Source of the DNA: Streptomyces syringium
GTDB lineage: Bacteria > Actinomycetota > Actinomycetes > Streptomycetales > Streptomycetaceae
Assembly: GCF_017876625.1 (NCBI RefSeq)
Contig: NZ_JAGIOH010000001.1
Location: forward strand, 3,989,501 to 4,053,500
Length of the DNA stretch: 64,000 nucleotides
Direction: 5' to 3'
This document shows, in pieces, positions 56,967 to 64,000 of this stretch (its first letter is position 1; every line of letters begins with the position of its first letter). The notes under the pieces were generated by a model. The model was given only the letters and a program-made list of their open reading frames with translations. It searched no databases and had not been told where the DNA came from. Position numbers and translations under genes: made by a program.

Positions 56967-57003
56967 AGTGCAGTCCACCGCTTGCTGGGCGGTGGACTGC
57001 ACT
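56967..57003. terminator. Bidirectional terminator
   Basis: Perfect 14-bp stem AGTGCAGTCCACCG (56967-56980) and complement (56990-57003), 9-nt loop, between the convergent Gly-rich and CMD genes. Confidence 0.85.
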
Positions 57004-57044
57004 TCAGGCTGCCGCCGGGCAGGTGACGCCGTGTCGGAATGCGC

Positions 57045-57551
57045 TCAGTTCCAGGGGTCGGTGAAGGAACGGCCGGGGACCGGCTTGGCTATGAGGGCGA
57101 TCGGGATGAAGAAGTTGACCTGCCCGATCGCGATCGTCAGGGTGGCGAGCGCCTTGGCGTCGTAGTGTTCGGCCACCTCGGCGTAGAGCTCGTCGGAGAC
57201 CCGCTCACCGTGCGCGGAGGGCTGGAGCACGGCTTCCACCAGAGCCAGCGCGGCGCGCTCGGCCGGGGTGAAGTACGGCGAGTCCTGCCAGGACGCCACC
57301 GAGGTGATGCGCTCGTCCGTCTCCCCGGCCTTGCGCAGGAAACCCGTGTGCAGAACGGTCAGGTACGTGCTGCCGACGATCTGGCCGGCGCGCAGCTGGA
57401 CCAGGCTGATCGTGGTGCGCGGCACCGAGCGGTTGCCGGTGGCCTTGAAGAGGGCCGCCGAGACCTCCGCCACCTCGGGGACGAGCTGCGCCGGGTCCTC
57501 GGACATCCGGGGGGTCATCGGAACCTCGGCAGTGATCGAACGCGCGGTCAT
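57045..57551 (-). CDS. Carboxymuconolactone decarboxylase/AhpD-like protein
   Basis: 168-residue alpha-helical protein of the CMD/AhpD family (ALFKATGNRSVPRTTISLVQLRAG, TGFLRKAGETDERITSVASW, FTPAERAALALVEAVL). The usual CxxC and Glu of AhpD peroxidase are absent (there is no Cys at all), so it cannot be a disulfide peroxidase; a decarboxylase- or binding-type role is more likely. ATG 57551 with GGGAG upstream. It is divergent from the methyltransferase at 57875 across a 323-bp gap with no gene. Confidence 0.8.
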   Translation of the reverse strand: MTARSITAEVPMTPRMSEDPAQLVPEVAEVSAALFKATGNRSVPRTTISLVQLRAGQIVGSTYLTVLHTGFLRKAGETDERITSVASWQDSPYFTPAERAALALVEAVLQPSAHGERVSDELYAEVAEHYDAKALATLTIAIGQVNFFIPIALIAKPVPGRSFTDPWN

Positions 57552-57874
57552 TGTTGTCTCCCATCGGGCTGGTGCGTTGCTGTCACTGCCCTGACGGATC
57601 GCGTCGAAGGAATGTGACCGATGGCGGCAGTTTTTTCCGACCAGGAGTCCAGAAAACGCGGGCGGCGGCCGGGAGAAAGGGCCCTTACGGCCACGGAGAG
57701 CGGCTCGCACGGCGTCCTCAGCCGTCGCCGAGGGGGTCGGGTCGGGTCCGCCGCGATCGGCGGCCAGCCGCCCCGCAGGGCGTTCCGCAGGGCCCGCCAA
57801 ACCCGCCCTGACCTGCATAAATAGCCAATAATAGGAACGTCCGAACGCGCCCGTACGACGACAGGAGCGATCCC

Positions 57875-58921
57875 TTGACCGGCACCCCCGGCACCCCCGA
57901 CCCCACCCCGTCCGACCTCAACAGCCACCGCTCGGCCTCGCCCCTGCACGACCTCATGTACGGGCACATCCACGCGTCCGCCCTGCGCGCGATCGTGCTG
58001 CACGGCATACCCGATCTCCTGGCCGACGGGCCGCTCACCGCCGAGGACCTGGCCGCCCGGTCCGGCACCCAGGCCGGCCCCCTGCGCCGCGTGATGCGGC
58101 TGCTCGCCATGCGCGGACTGTTCCGCGAGGCCCAGGACGGCACCTTCGCCCTCACCGGGAGCGGAGAGGTGCTGCGCGCGGACGTCCCCGGCTCGCAGCG
58201 GGCAGCGGTTCTACTGTTCACCGGCGAGATGTTCCGCCGTTCCGCCGACGGCCTCACGGGCACCTTGCGTACGGGGCAGACCGGCTTCGACGCCGCCTAC
58301 GCGGTCCCGTTCTTCGATCACCTGGGCACCGAGCCCGACGAGAGCCGTCTCTTCGACACCGCCATGAGCTCGCTCACCTCCGGAGTGAACGAACAGATCA
58401 CCCGCAGCTACCCGTTCCCGGACAGCGGCACCGTCGTCGACGTGGCCGGAGGCCGGGGCGGGCTGCTCCGGGAGATCCTCACCCGCTTCCCCGGCCTGCG
58501 CGGGGTCCTCTTCGACCGGCCCGAGACGGTCGCCGGCCACCTGCTCGACACCGAGGAACTGAAGGGCCGTTGGGAGACGGAGGGCGGGGACATCTTCGCC
58601 GCAGTGCCCCGGGGCGGGGACGTATATCTGCTGAAGAACATCCTCCACGACTGGCCCGACGAGGACTGCCTGCGCATTCTGACCACCGTCCGCCGGGCCA
58701 TGGATGCCGGAACCCGCCTGCTGGTGATCGATGCCGTGCTGCCCGGCGACGGCACCCCGCACCCGGCCGTCGCCCTGGACATCGTCATGCTGATGACCCT
58801 CCAGGGCCGCGAGCGCAGGGCCGCCGAGTTCGAGGACCTGCTCACCCGCTCCGGGTTCCGCCTGAACCGCGTCCTGCCGACCCCGGCGCTGACTTCGGTC
58901 ATCGAAGCCGAGGCCGTATGA
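57875..58921 (+). CDS. SAM-dependent O-methyltransferase
   Basis: 348-residue methyltransferase with the N-terminal winged-helix dimer domain (SALRAIVLHGIPDLLADGPL, GTQAGPLRRVMRLLAMRGLF) and a C-terminal SAM domain with glycine motif VVDVAGGRGGLLREIL and LLKNILHDWPDEDCLRIL, the small-molecule O-methyltransferase signature. TTG 57875 follows AGGAGCG. No other secondary-metabolite genes adjoin it; the divergent CMD protein may share its regulation. Confidence 0.85.
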   Translation: MTGTPGTPDPTPSDLNSHRSASPLHDLMYGHIHASALRAIVLHGIPDLLADGPLTAEDLAARSGTQAGPLRRVMRLLAMRGLFREAQDGTFALTGSGEVLRADVPGSQRAAVLLFTGEMFRRSADGLTGTLRTGQTGFDAAYAVPFFDHLGTEPDESRLFDTAMSSLTSGVNEQITRSYPFPDSGTVVDVAGGRGGLLREILTRFPGLRGVLFDRPETVAGHLLDTEELKGRWETEGGDIFAAVPRGGDVYLLKNILHDWPDEDCLRILTTVRRAMDAGTRLLVIDAVLPGDGTPHPAVALDIVMLMTLQGRERRAAEFEDLLTRSGFRLNRVLPTPALTSVIEAEAV

Positions 58922-59030
58922 CCCGAGGCCGGGACGTGAGGGAGTGCTGGGAGTTGCTCGCGCTCCTGACAGCTTCCGCACCACCTGGGGGCCGTGTGAG
59001 CCCGATGCAGTGACGGGGAAGCATCGGTGG

Positions 59031-59438
59031 ATGAGGAATATCTTGCGCACCCTGCTCTCGACGGTGGCCGTCGCGGCGGCCACCGTCCTGCCGGTCTCCA
59101 CGGCCAGTGCGGCCGACGGGTACGACCGGTGCCCTGACGGCTACTACTGCATGTTCTCGGGCCTCGACGGCACCGGCGACATGATCGCGCTGAGGACGAA
59201 CACGCCGGACCTCGCGGCGCTCGGCATGAACGACCGGGCCAAGTCGGACTGGAACCGGACCGCTTCGACCATCTACCTCTGGTCGGGCGCCCATTACACC
59301 GGCTGCACTGCCGTCACGTCCTCCGGCCCGACCGGCAAGGGCAACTTCTTCCCCACCTACCAGGACTTCTTCAGCTCGGTGCAGTTCGACGGGCCGGGCG
59401 GCCCGAGCTGCGGCACACCGCCCGGCGAGGGCGGCTAG
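59031..59438 (+). CDS. Secreted peptidase inhibitor family I36 protein
   Basis: 135-residue secreted protein. Signal peptide MRNILRTLLSTVAVAAATVL to ASA, then the I36 (SMI-like beta-gamma-crystallin) pattern RCPDGYYCMFSGLDGTG and SGAHYTGCTAVTSSG, four Cys likely in disulfides. It ends in CTAG shared with the stop of the convergent VOC gene. Inhibition of proteases is the family function. Confidence 0.85.
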   Translation: MRNILRTLLSTVAVAAATVLPVSTASAADGYDRCPDGYYCMFSGLDGTGDMIALRTNTPDLAALGMNDRAKSDWNRTASTIYLWSGAHYTGCTAVTSSGPTGKGNFFPTYQDFFSSVQFDGPGGPSCGTPPGEGG

Positions 59439-59845
59439 CCCTTCGGCTGGGTGAAGCGGATGCGGTTGCCGAAGGGGTCGCGGAGGCCGCAGTCGATGCC
59501 GTGGGGCCGCTCGGTGGGCTCCTCGGTGAACTCGACCCCCCTGGACAGCAGCGTCTCGTACGTCTTGCGGCAGTCGTCCGTGGCGAAGATGAGCCAGCCG
59601 CCCATGGCGCCCTTGGTCACCAACTCACGGACCTGCTGCGCGGTCTCCTCGGACATCGCCGGCACGCCCGGCCGCTCCAGCAGGATCTCGCGCTCCGGGT
59701 GGCCGGGGACGCTGACGGTCAGCCAGCGCATGAAGCCCATGTCGACATCGGCGGCGACCTGCAAGCCCAGCTTGTTTACGTAGAAGTCGAAGGCCTCGTC
59801 CTGGTCGAGGACGTATATCTGCGAGTGCGTGATGGCGTTGAACAT
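59435..59845 (-). CDS. VOC family protein (glyoxalase/bleomycin-resistance-like)
   Basis: 136-residue single VOC module. Paired beta-alpha-beta-beta-beta motifs begin THSQIYVLDQDEAFDFYVNK and GGWLIFATDDCRKTYETLLSR; the C-terminal metal-ligand Glu position is DPFGNRIRF. A TAGCGT -10-like element lies 10 bp before ATG 59845, pointing to a leaderless transcript. It has 4 bp overlap with the I36 gene (convergent). Substrate unknown. Confidence 0.85.
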   Translation of the reverse strand: MFNAITHSQIYVLDQDEAFDFYVNKLGLQVAADVDMGFMRWLTVSVPGHPEREILLERPGVPAMSEETAQQVRELVTKGAMGGWLIFATDDCRKTYETLLSRGVEFTEEPTERPHGIDCGLRDPFGNRIRFTQPKG

Positions 59846-60021
59846 GTGGATCACGCTACGGCGCAGGCCGACCGGAAACTTATCCAAAACTGCTCAGCTT
59901 GCCCGTCAGGGGCAGAGCGCCGCCGCCCGGCGGCGGGTGGCCGGTTTCCCTTCTTGATCACGTTTCTTGTCCGGGCCTACGGTCGGGAGTTCACCGGCCG
60001 TGATCAGGAAAGGGGGGCTTC

Positions 60022-60492
60022 GTGCCCAAGCTGCGAGCCCACGTGGAGGGTGACGAGTACATCGAGGTGGAGGTGCCGGACGAAGCGGTCATCACGCTTG
60101 CGGGACACCCCGACCTCACCTTCGACGTGGCGGGCGCTTCGAAGGAGGCGGGCGCCCCGGTCATCCTGTGGAAGCTCCACCGTGGGGACAACCAGCGGTG
60201 GAGGATCCATCAGCCCGACCGCTACGGGTGGTTCCACCTCGTCAATGTGCACAGCGGGCTGTGCCTGACTCTGGCCGATGGCACCGATGGCGCTCCCGTG
60301 ACCCAGGCCGCCGTCGTCGACAACGACCGCTCCCAGAAGTGGTGGTTGCGCCAGGTGAAGGGCGGCTACCACATCGCCAACGGGACACTGCGGCGCATCG
60401 CACCGGAGGCGGCCGCCTCCGGTAAGCCGCTGAAGGGGCTGCACGGCTCGGCCGAGGACGACAGCTGGACCTGGGTCTTCACCGCCGCGTAG
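60022..60492 (+). CDS. RICIN-type beta-trefoil lectin domain protein
   Basis: 156-residue cytoplasmic (no signal peptide) beta-trefoil. QxW repeats are visible: DNQRWRIHQ, SQKWWLRQV and a DDSWTWVF end. The N-terminal MPKLRAHVEGDEYIEVEV piece is an extra strand. GTG 60022 follows AGGAAAGGGGGG. Carbohydrate binding is inferred from the fold. Confidence 0.8.
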   Translation: MPKLRAHVEGDEYIEVEVPDEAVITLAGHPDLTFDVAGASKEAGAPVILWKLHRGDNQRWRIHQPDRYGWFHLVNVHSGLCLTLADGTDGAPVTQAAVVDNDRSQKWWLRQVKGGYHIANGTLRRIAPEAAASGKPLKGLHGSAEDDSWTWVFTAA

Positions 60493-60502
60493 CACCCGCG
60501 TG

Positions 60503-60895
60503 TCAGGCGCTCGGCCGCGTCCACGCCATCGTGAAGCACGTCGGTACGCCCGTGGGAGCGGCCTCCTTGCGGTAGGCCCTCGGCGACCGGCCGACGATGT
60601 CGCTGAACGTACGGCTGAACGTCCCCGGGCTGCCGAAGCCGACCTCGAAGCAGATGTCCGTCACACTGCGGTCGGTCTCGCGCAGCAGGAACATCGCCCG
60701 CTCGACCCGGCGGCGCTGGAGATAGCGGTGCGGCGTCTCGCCGAACGTGGCGCGGAACGTGCGCGTGAAGTGCGCCTGCGACACATGGGCGATCCGCGCC
60801 AGGGCCGGCACGTCCAGGGGCTGCGCGTACGCGCGGTCCATCGCGTCCCGGGCCCGCAGCATGCGGCGGTTGGTGTCTTCGGTAGCGCTGCTCAC
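60503..60895 (-). CDS. AraC family transcriptional regulator
   Basis: 130-residue regulator made of the AraC DNA-binding domain only: two helix-turn-helix motifs, LDVPALARIAHVSQAHFTR and SVTDICFEVGFGSPGTFSR, with the typical TFRATFGETPHRYLQRRR link. No ligand domain, as in MarA/SoxS types. GTG 60895 is chosen; the upstream frame is not conserved-looking. Likely controls neighbouring or unlinked stress genes. Confidence 0.88.
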   Translation of the reverse strand: MSSATEDTNRRMLRARDAMDRAYAQPLDVPALARIAHVSQAHFTRTFRATFGETPHRYLQRRRVERAMFLLRETDRSVTDICFEVGFGSPGTFSRTFSDIVGRSPRAYRKEAAPTGVPTCFTMAWTRPSA

Positions 60896-60983
60896 GACGC
60901 CATTCTCTTGTCCGCGAGCGACCGCGTCAGTAGGGGGTGGTGCCGGATGCCCGACCGGCACCACCCCGGTGGAGCCGCGTGGG

Positions 60984-61193
60984 TCAGAGGATGTCTGGGG
61001 CGACATTCGGCACGGAGAGGAGGACTCCGCCTCCGGGCCCGGAGATGTCGACGGTGCCGTTCGAGTCCGCGCCGACCAGGTTCGCAACATCGAGGTGGAC
61101 GTCCGCGTGGGCCGGTGCCGCCAGGGCAGCCGACCCGACGGTGAGCAGGATGCCGGTGGCGAAGGCGACGGCAGCGCGCTTGAAGGGGGTCAT
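60984..61193 (-). CDS. Small secreted protein
   Basis: 69-residue protein: signal peptide MTPFKRAAVAFATGILLTVG to APAHA, mature 39-residue part DVHLDVANLVGADSNGTVD then SGPGGGVLLSVPNVAPDIL. A GGAGAGCC site precedes ATG 61193. No Cys and no family recognised. Confidence 0.7.
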   Translation of the reverse strand: MTPFKRAAVAFATGILLTVGSAALAAPAHADVHLDVANLVGADSNGTVDISGPGGGVLLSVPNVAPDIL

Positions 61194-61383
61194 GGGGGGC
61201 TCTCCTTTGTCGATCACGCGTGGCGGGTGGACGAGTCCTTTCCGCCAGGTTGTCCGACAAACGGCGCTCCCCGGGGGTGCGGTGGTGCGTGGCCCGCACC
61301 CGCACGCGGGAGAGCGCCGGTGCTCATCGCTCCACACCGGCGCTCGTACGCTTCCCGCGCGCTGAGCCACGCCCCCACGGCCG

Positions 61384-61851
61384 TTACGGGATCGGGACGG
61401 GTACGGCGAGCGGTCCCGGGCCCTTCTGCGCGGTGGGCACCTTCGCCGCCACGCCCTTGAGGTCCGTGGCGAACTGGTTGGCCGCGACCGTGGTCCCGGC
61501 AGCGTCCCTCTGCGCCACCTCATCGATGATCTTGGTGACGTCCTTGATCAGCTTGTCCAGCGCCTGCCTGAGCTCGTCGAGGGGGTCCGGGTCGGAAGGG
61601 GCGAGCAGTGGTCCTGCTGATGCCCGCAGCTGCTGCTGGAGGGCGGTGAGCTTCGCCGCGTCGGGAGACGCGGACCGCGCTTCCCGGACGATCCGGTGGC
61701 CCACGGAGACGGTCTCCGCCAGGGCGCTCGGTGCGTGGGCCACGGTCGCGCGGCCGGTCTCCGGCGCTGCGGCCAGTGCCGGGGCGGTGACGCCCAGGGC
61801 AAGCGAGCCGCAGACAGCGGCCATGGCAGTGGATGCGAGCGTGATGCGCAT
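61384..61851 (-). CDS. Secreted helical protein of unknown function
   Basis: 155-residue secreted protein: signal peptide MRITLASTAMAAVCGSLALG to ALA, then a mostly helical Ala/Asp/Lys-rich domain (AAKLTALQQQLRASAGP, LDELRQALDKLIKDVTKIID) and a Pro-rich tail. It lies beside another small secreted protein. Upstream gap 61852-62212 (361 bp) has one 8-bp inverted repeat (62043-62063) and no gene. Confidence 0.7.
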   Translation of the reverse strand: MRITLASTAMAAVCGSLALGVTAPALAAAPETGRATVAHAPSALAETVSVGHRIVREARSASPDAAKLTALQQQLRASAGPLLAPSDPDPLDELRQALDKLIKDVTKIIDEVAQRDAAGTTVAANQFATDLKGVAAKVPTAQKGPGPLAVPVPIP

Positions 61852-62212
61852 GCTGGGCGCTCCCCATCGGTTCGGTGTGCTCGGTTGGCTGTCCGCTCAA
61901 CCTGCGGTGGCCTCACGCACCCCGCAACTCGGCACAGGCCCCGTTCGGGCGAGCCGGGGAGCCGAAGTCGCCCCACCGATGTGCCTCTGACCTGGGGATT
62001 TGGCATTTGAACCCGACATCGGCACAAACCATCACTGAACCCGCCGTCCGGACGACGGACGGCAGGCGAACGTTTTGGGTTGGTTTGTATGCCCGTGGAA
62101 TTTTTCATCACCGGATCGGGAACGCGACGGCCCGATTCGGCCATCCCCTAGGGCACATCAGGTTGTCATGTGCCCTCCCTCGGGGGCAGCCGAACCATGC
62201 GGAGCGACGCGG

Positions 62213-63313
62213 ATGACGTATTCACCTTCTGGCCACCACCCGCCCCACGGGCGTCGCCAGCCGTCCCGCGCCAGGCGGTGGATCATCGTCGTGGCGTCCA
62301 TAGTCACGCTCGGGCTGATCGCCTGGCCCGTGATGACTCACTACGAGATACCTCCTTTCACGGACAAGGGCGACCCCGTCAGCTACGGCGACGTCGACCC
62401 GCAGCCTCCCGCCGGCGGTGGAAAGCAGGAGGTCGTCGACTCCAAGGTCCTGATGCCGACCGGACCGAAGGCCGCCTTCAAGAACGCCCGGACCCTCAAG
62501 GACGGCACCCACGTCAGCGTCGTCACCCTGGACGGCAAGAAGTCCGGCTTCAAGGGCAAGGTCTGGGTCTGGGCGCCCAAGGAGTACACGGACGACCCGA
62601 AGTACGCCACGCACGGCTTCCCCGTCATGATCGCCCTGCCCGGCGGCCCCGGCTTCGGCACCAACTACTGGTGGGCCGGCTTCAACTTCCAGGAGAACAT
62701 GGCCAAGTGGTACAAGGAGGGCAAGAGCAAGCCCTTCCTGCTGGCCATGCCGGTCCTGAACCCCGGCCCGGACGACAAGGGCACCTACTGGGACGGCAGT
62801 GACATCCCCGGCCAGCCGAAGATGGGCACCTGGCTGACGGAGGACGTCCCGGACCTGATGAAGGCCAACTTCCGCACGATCAAGTCACGTGACGGCTGGG
62901 CGTTCATGGGCTCTTCCACCGGCGGGTTCGCGGGCCTGAAGGCCGTTCTGAAGCACCCGGACAAGTTCAAGGCAGCCATCGCGAACGGTCCGGACTTCGT
63001 CCCGGACTCCCTCCTGTGGCGCGGCCACGAGAAGGAGCAGCGGGAGAACACCCCCTCGGTCCTCGCCAAGCAGCTGATCGACACCAAGGGCCCGGACGTC
63101 TACCTCGCCTTCCAGGTCGGTACGCGGGAGGGTGCGGCGACCATGAAGGGCGTGAAGGACTTCATGGCCCAGTCCGGCAAGGGCCCGGTCCACACCTACC
63201 TGCGGCCCATCGAGGGCGGCCGGCACGATGGCGCTTCCTACGCGCCGAACCTGGGCCTCGGGCCCATCCAGTGGATCAGCGAGCAGATTTCGGGGCCGAT
63301 TCCCGCGTCCTGA
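62213..63313 (+). CDS. Membrane-anchored esterase (alpha/beta hydrolase)
   Basis: 366-residue protein with an N-terminal helix WIIVVASIVTLGLIAWPVM and an outside esterase domain: AWGVTLD..., FPVMIALPGGPGFG, nucleophile GSSTGGFAGL, and the His near GGRHDGASYAP. Same family as the esterase at 49784, with about the same order of elements. ATG 62213 follows GGAGC. Substrate unknown. Confidence 0.83.
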   Translation: MTYSPSGHHPPHGRRQPSRARRWIIVVASIVTLGLIAWPVMTHYEIPPFTDKGDPVSYGDVDPQPPAGGGKQEVVDSKVLMPTGPKAAFKNARTLKDGTHVSVVTLDGKKSGFKGKVWVWAPKEYTDDPKYATHGFPVMIALPGGPGFGTNYWWAGFNFQENMAKWYKEGKSKPFLLAMPVLNPGPDDKGTYWDGSDIPGQPKMGTWLTEDVPDLMKANFRTIKSRDGWAFMGSSTGGFAGLKAVLKHPDKFKAAIANGPDFVPDSLLWRGHEKEQRENTPSVLAKQLIDTKGPDVYLAFQVGTREGAATMKGVKDFMAQSGKGPVHTYLRPIEGGRHDGASYAPNLGLGPIQWISEQISGPIPAS

Positions 63314-63366
63314 CGGTTGCCGCTCCACGGCGCGCGGGTGCCGGAACGCGCGGTTAGCGTGGCGTC

Positions 63367-63693
63367 ATGGCATACGACGAAGTGCTGGCGGAGCGGATCA
63401 AGGAACGTCTTGAGCCCGAGGGCGTGACCGCGAAGAAGATGTTCGGCGGGATCACCTTCCTCCTACAGGGCAATGCGCTGGCCAATCTGTACGAAGAGGG
63501 CCTGATGGTGCGCGTCGGGCCGGACGGGATGGATGAGGCCCTGGCCCGGCCCGGCACCAAGCAGCTGGTGTTCAGGGGCAAGGAGCAGAACGGCTGGGTG
63601 GTCCTCGCGGAGGACACCCTCGACGACGACGTTCTGGACGACTGGCTGAAGTGGGCCATGGAGGTCACGGCGGAGCTTCCGCCCAAGAAGTAA
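63367..63693 (+). CDS. TfoX/Sxy N-terminal domain protein
   Basis: 108-residue protein with the TfoX-N fold (KKMFGGITFLLQGNALANLYEEGLMVRVGPDG). In gamma-proteobacteria TfoX governs competence, but actinobacterial single-domain copies are of unknown role. ATG 63367. A bidirectional hairpin lies 23 bp downstream. Confidence 0.85.
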   Translation: MAYDEVLAERIKERLEPEGVTAKKMFGGITFLLQGNALANLYEEGLMVRVGPDGMDEALARPGTKQLVFRGKEQNGWVVLAEDTLDDDVLDDWLKWAMEVTAELPPKK

Positions 63694-63715
63694 CCCGGCT
63701 TGCCCGGCCGCCTGC

Positions 63716-63751
63716 GGCGCCGGGGACCAGTGCTCACTGGTCCCCGGCGCC
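63716..63751. terminator. Bidirectional terminator
   Basis: Perfect 17-bp inverted repeat centred on CT (63733-63734), stem GGCGCCGGGGACCAGTG. It overlaps the stop of the minus-strand gene at the right edge and follows the TfoX gene. Confidence 0.75.
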
Positions 63752-64000
63752 GTTCTTGCTGATCCCGTCGTCGCCGTCGTCGCCGTGGTTCTCGTGCTGC
63801 CGGGTGAGGGCGTGGGCGGCGCGCAGCAGGCGGCTGCCCAACTGCTCCAGGTGCGGAGCGAGGTCAGGGCTGCCGTGGATGGTGTCCTCGGAGCCGAGGT
63901 CGATGGCGACCGGGTCGGCGGCGACCAGGGCGTCCAGGAGTCCGACGCCCCGGTGCCGAGTGCCGGCAGCGGGGCGTCGAAGGAGCCGGACGACCTACTT
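63734..64000 (-). CDS. Partial minus-strand gene, apparently frameshifted at the window edge
   Basis: The frame ending at 63734 reads VGLLDALVAADPVAIDLGSE... to ...HALTRQHENHGDDGDDG and ends GAGDQ. It looks coding and is followed by a terminator. Reading upstream, a TAG lies three codons inside the window edge and no start codon is in this frame, whereas another frame there also looks coding (SSGSFDAPLPALG). A frameshift or sequencing error near 63950 is likely. Family not recognised. Confidence 0.4.

Overview
The window is high-GC actinobacterial DNA, almost certainly from a Streptomyces chromosome. Evidence includes strongly GC-biased third codon positions, frequent GTG starts, many ATGA/GTGA translational couplings, a 3'-CCA-less tRNA gene and typical Streptomyces families (DtpA-type DyP peroxidase, ECuC/Sco copper chaperones, DUF5926, SpoIIE/HATPase pairs, bifunctional primase-polymerase). 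The order serS - pheA - dtpA/sco operon - pepP - GDPD - htrA resembles the core of Streptomyces chromosomes on one side of oriC; no phage, plasmid or CRISPR locus is visible.

Layout. 0-20.8 kb is mainly core: an EphD-like hydrolase/SDR fusion with an M24 peptidase; a four-gene ABC exporter operon (two ATPase/permease pairs); a streptomycin-6-kinase-like enzyme; an MFS transporter with a GntR regulator; a HAD phosphatase with seryl-tRNA synthetase; a 640-bp intergenic region packed with DnaA-box-like sites; prephenate dehydratase; and a copper-trafficking operon (YcnI, Sco, ECuC, CopCD, DtpA).

21.7-35.2 kb is a class V (lxm-type) lanthipeptide gene cluster. It has an unusual secreted peptide ending in three VNGWQ repeats, an LxmK-like kinase, an LxmY-like HopA1 protein, three precursor peptides (one divergent, two near-twins), a methyltransferase, an ATPase/permease pair, a fused ABC exporter, an F420-type reductase, a cysteine decarboxylase, a second degenerate kinase-like protein and an M16 protease. 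The inferred product is a set of D-Ala- and AviMeCys-containing peptides that are N-methylated and exported. The same cluster appears to contain its own candidate leader peptidase and two export systems.

35.2-50 kb returns to conserved housekeeping and signalling genes: a winged-helix regulator with a membrane protein under a strong palindrome, LuxR-type regulator, CAP-domain protein, aminopeptidase P, a GAF/PP2C protein with degraded metal-binding motifs, a primase-polymerase preceded by a mosaic of tandem repeats, DUF5926, an anti-sigma kinase, GDPD and an HtrA protease. 50-64 kb is more variable: esterases, UPF0114, tRNA-Ser, an IS21-family element that has split a glycine-rich secreted protein gene, and a run of small enzymes, regulators and secreted proteins. 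The right edge cuts a minus-strand gene that looks frameshifted.
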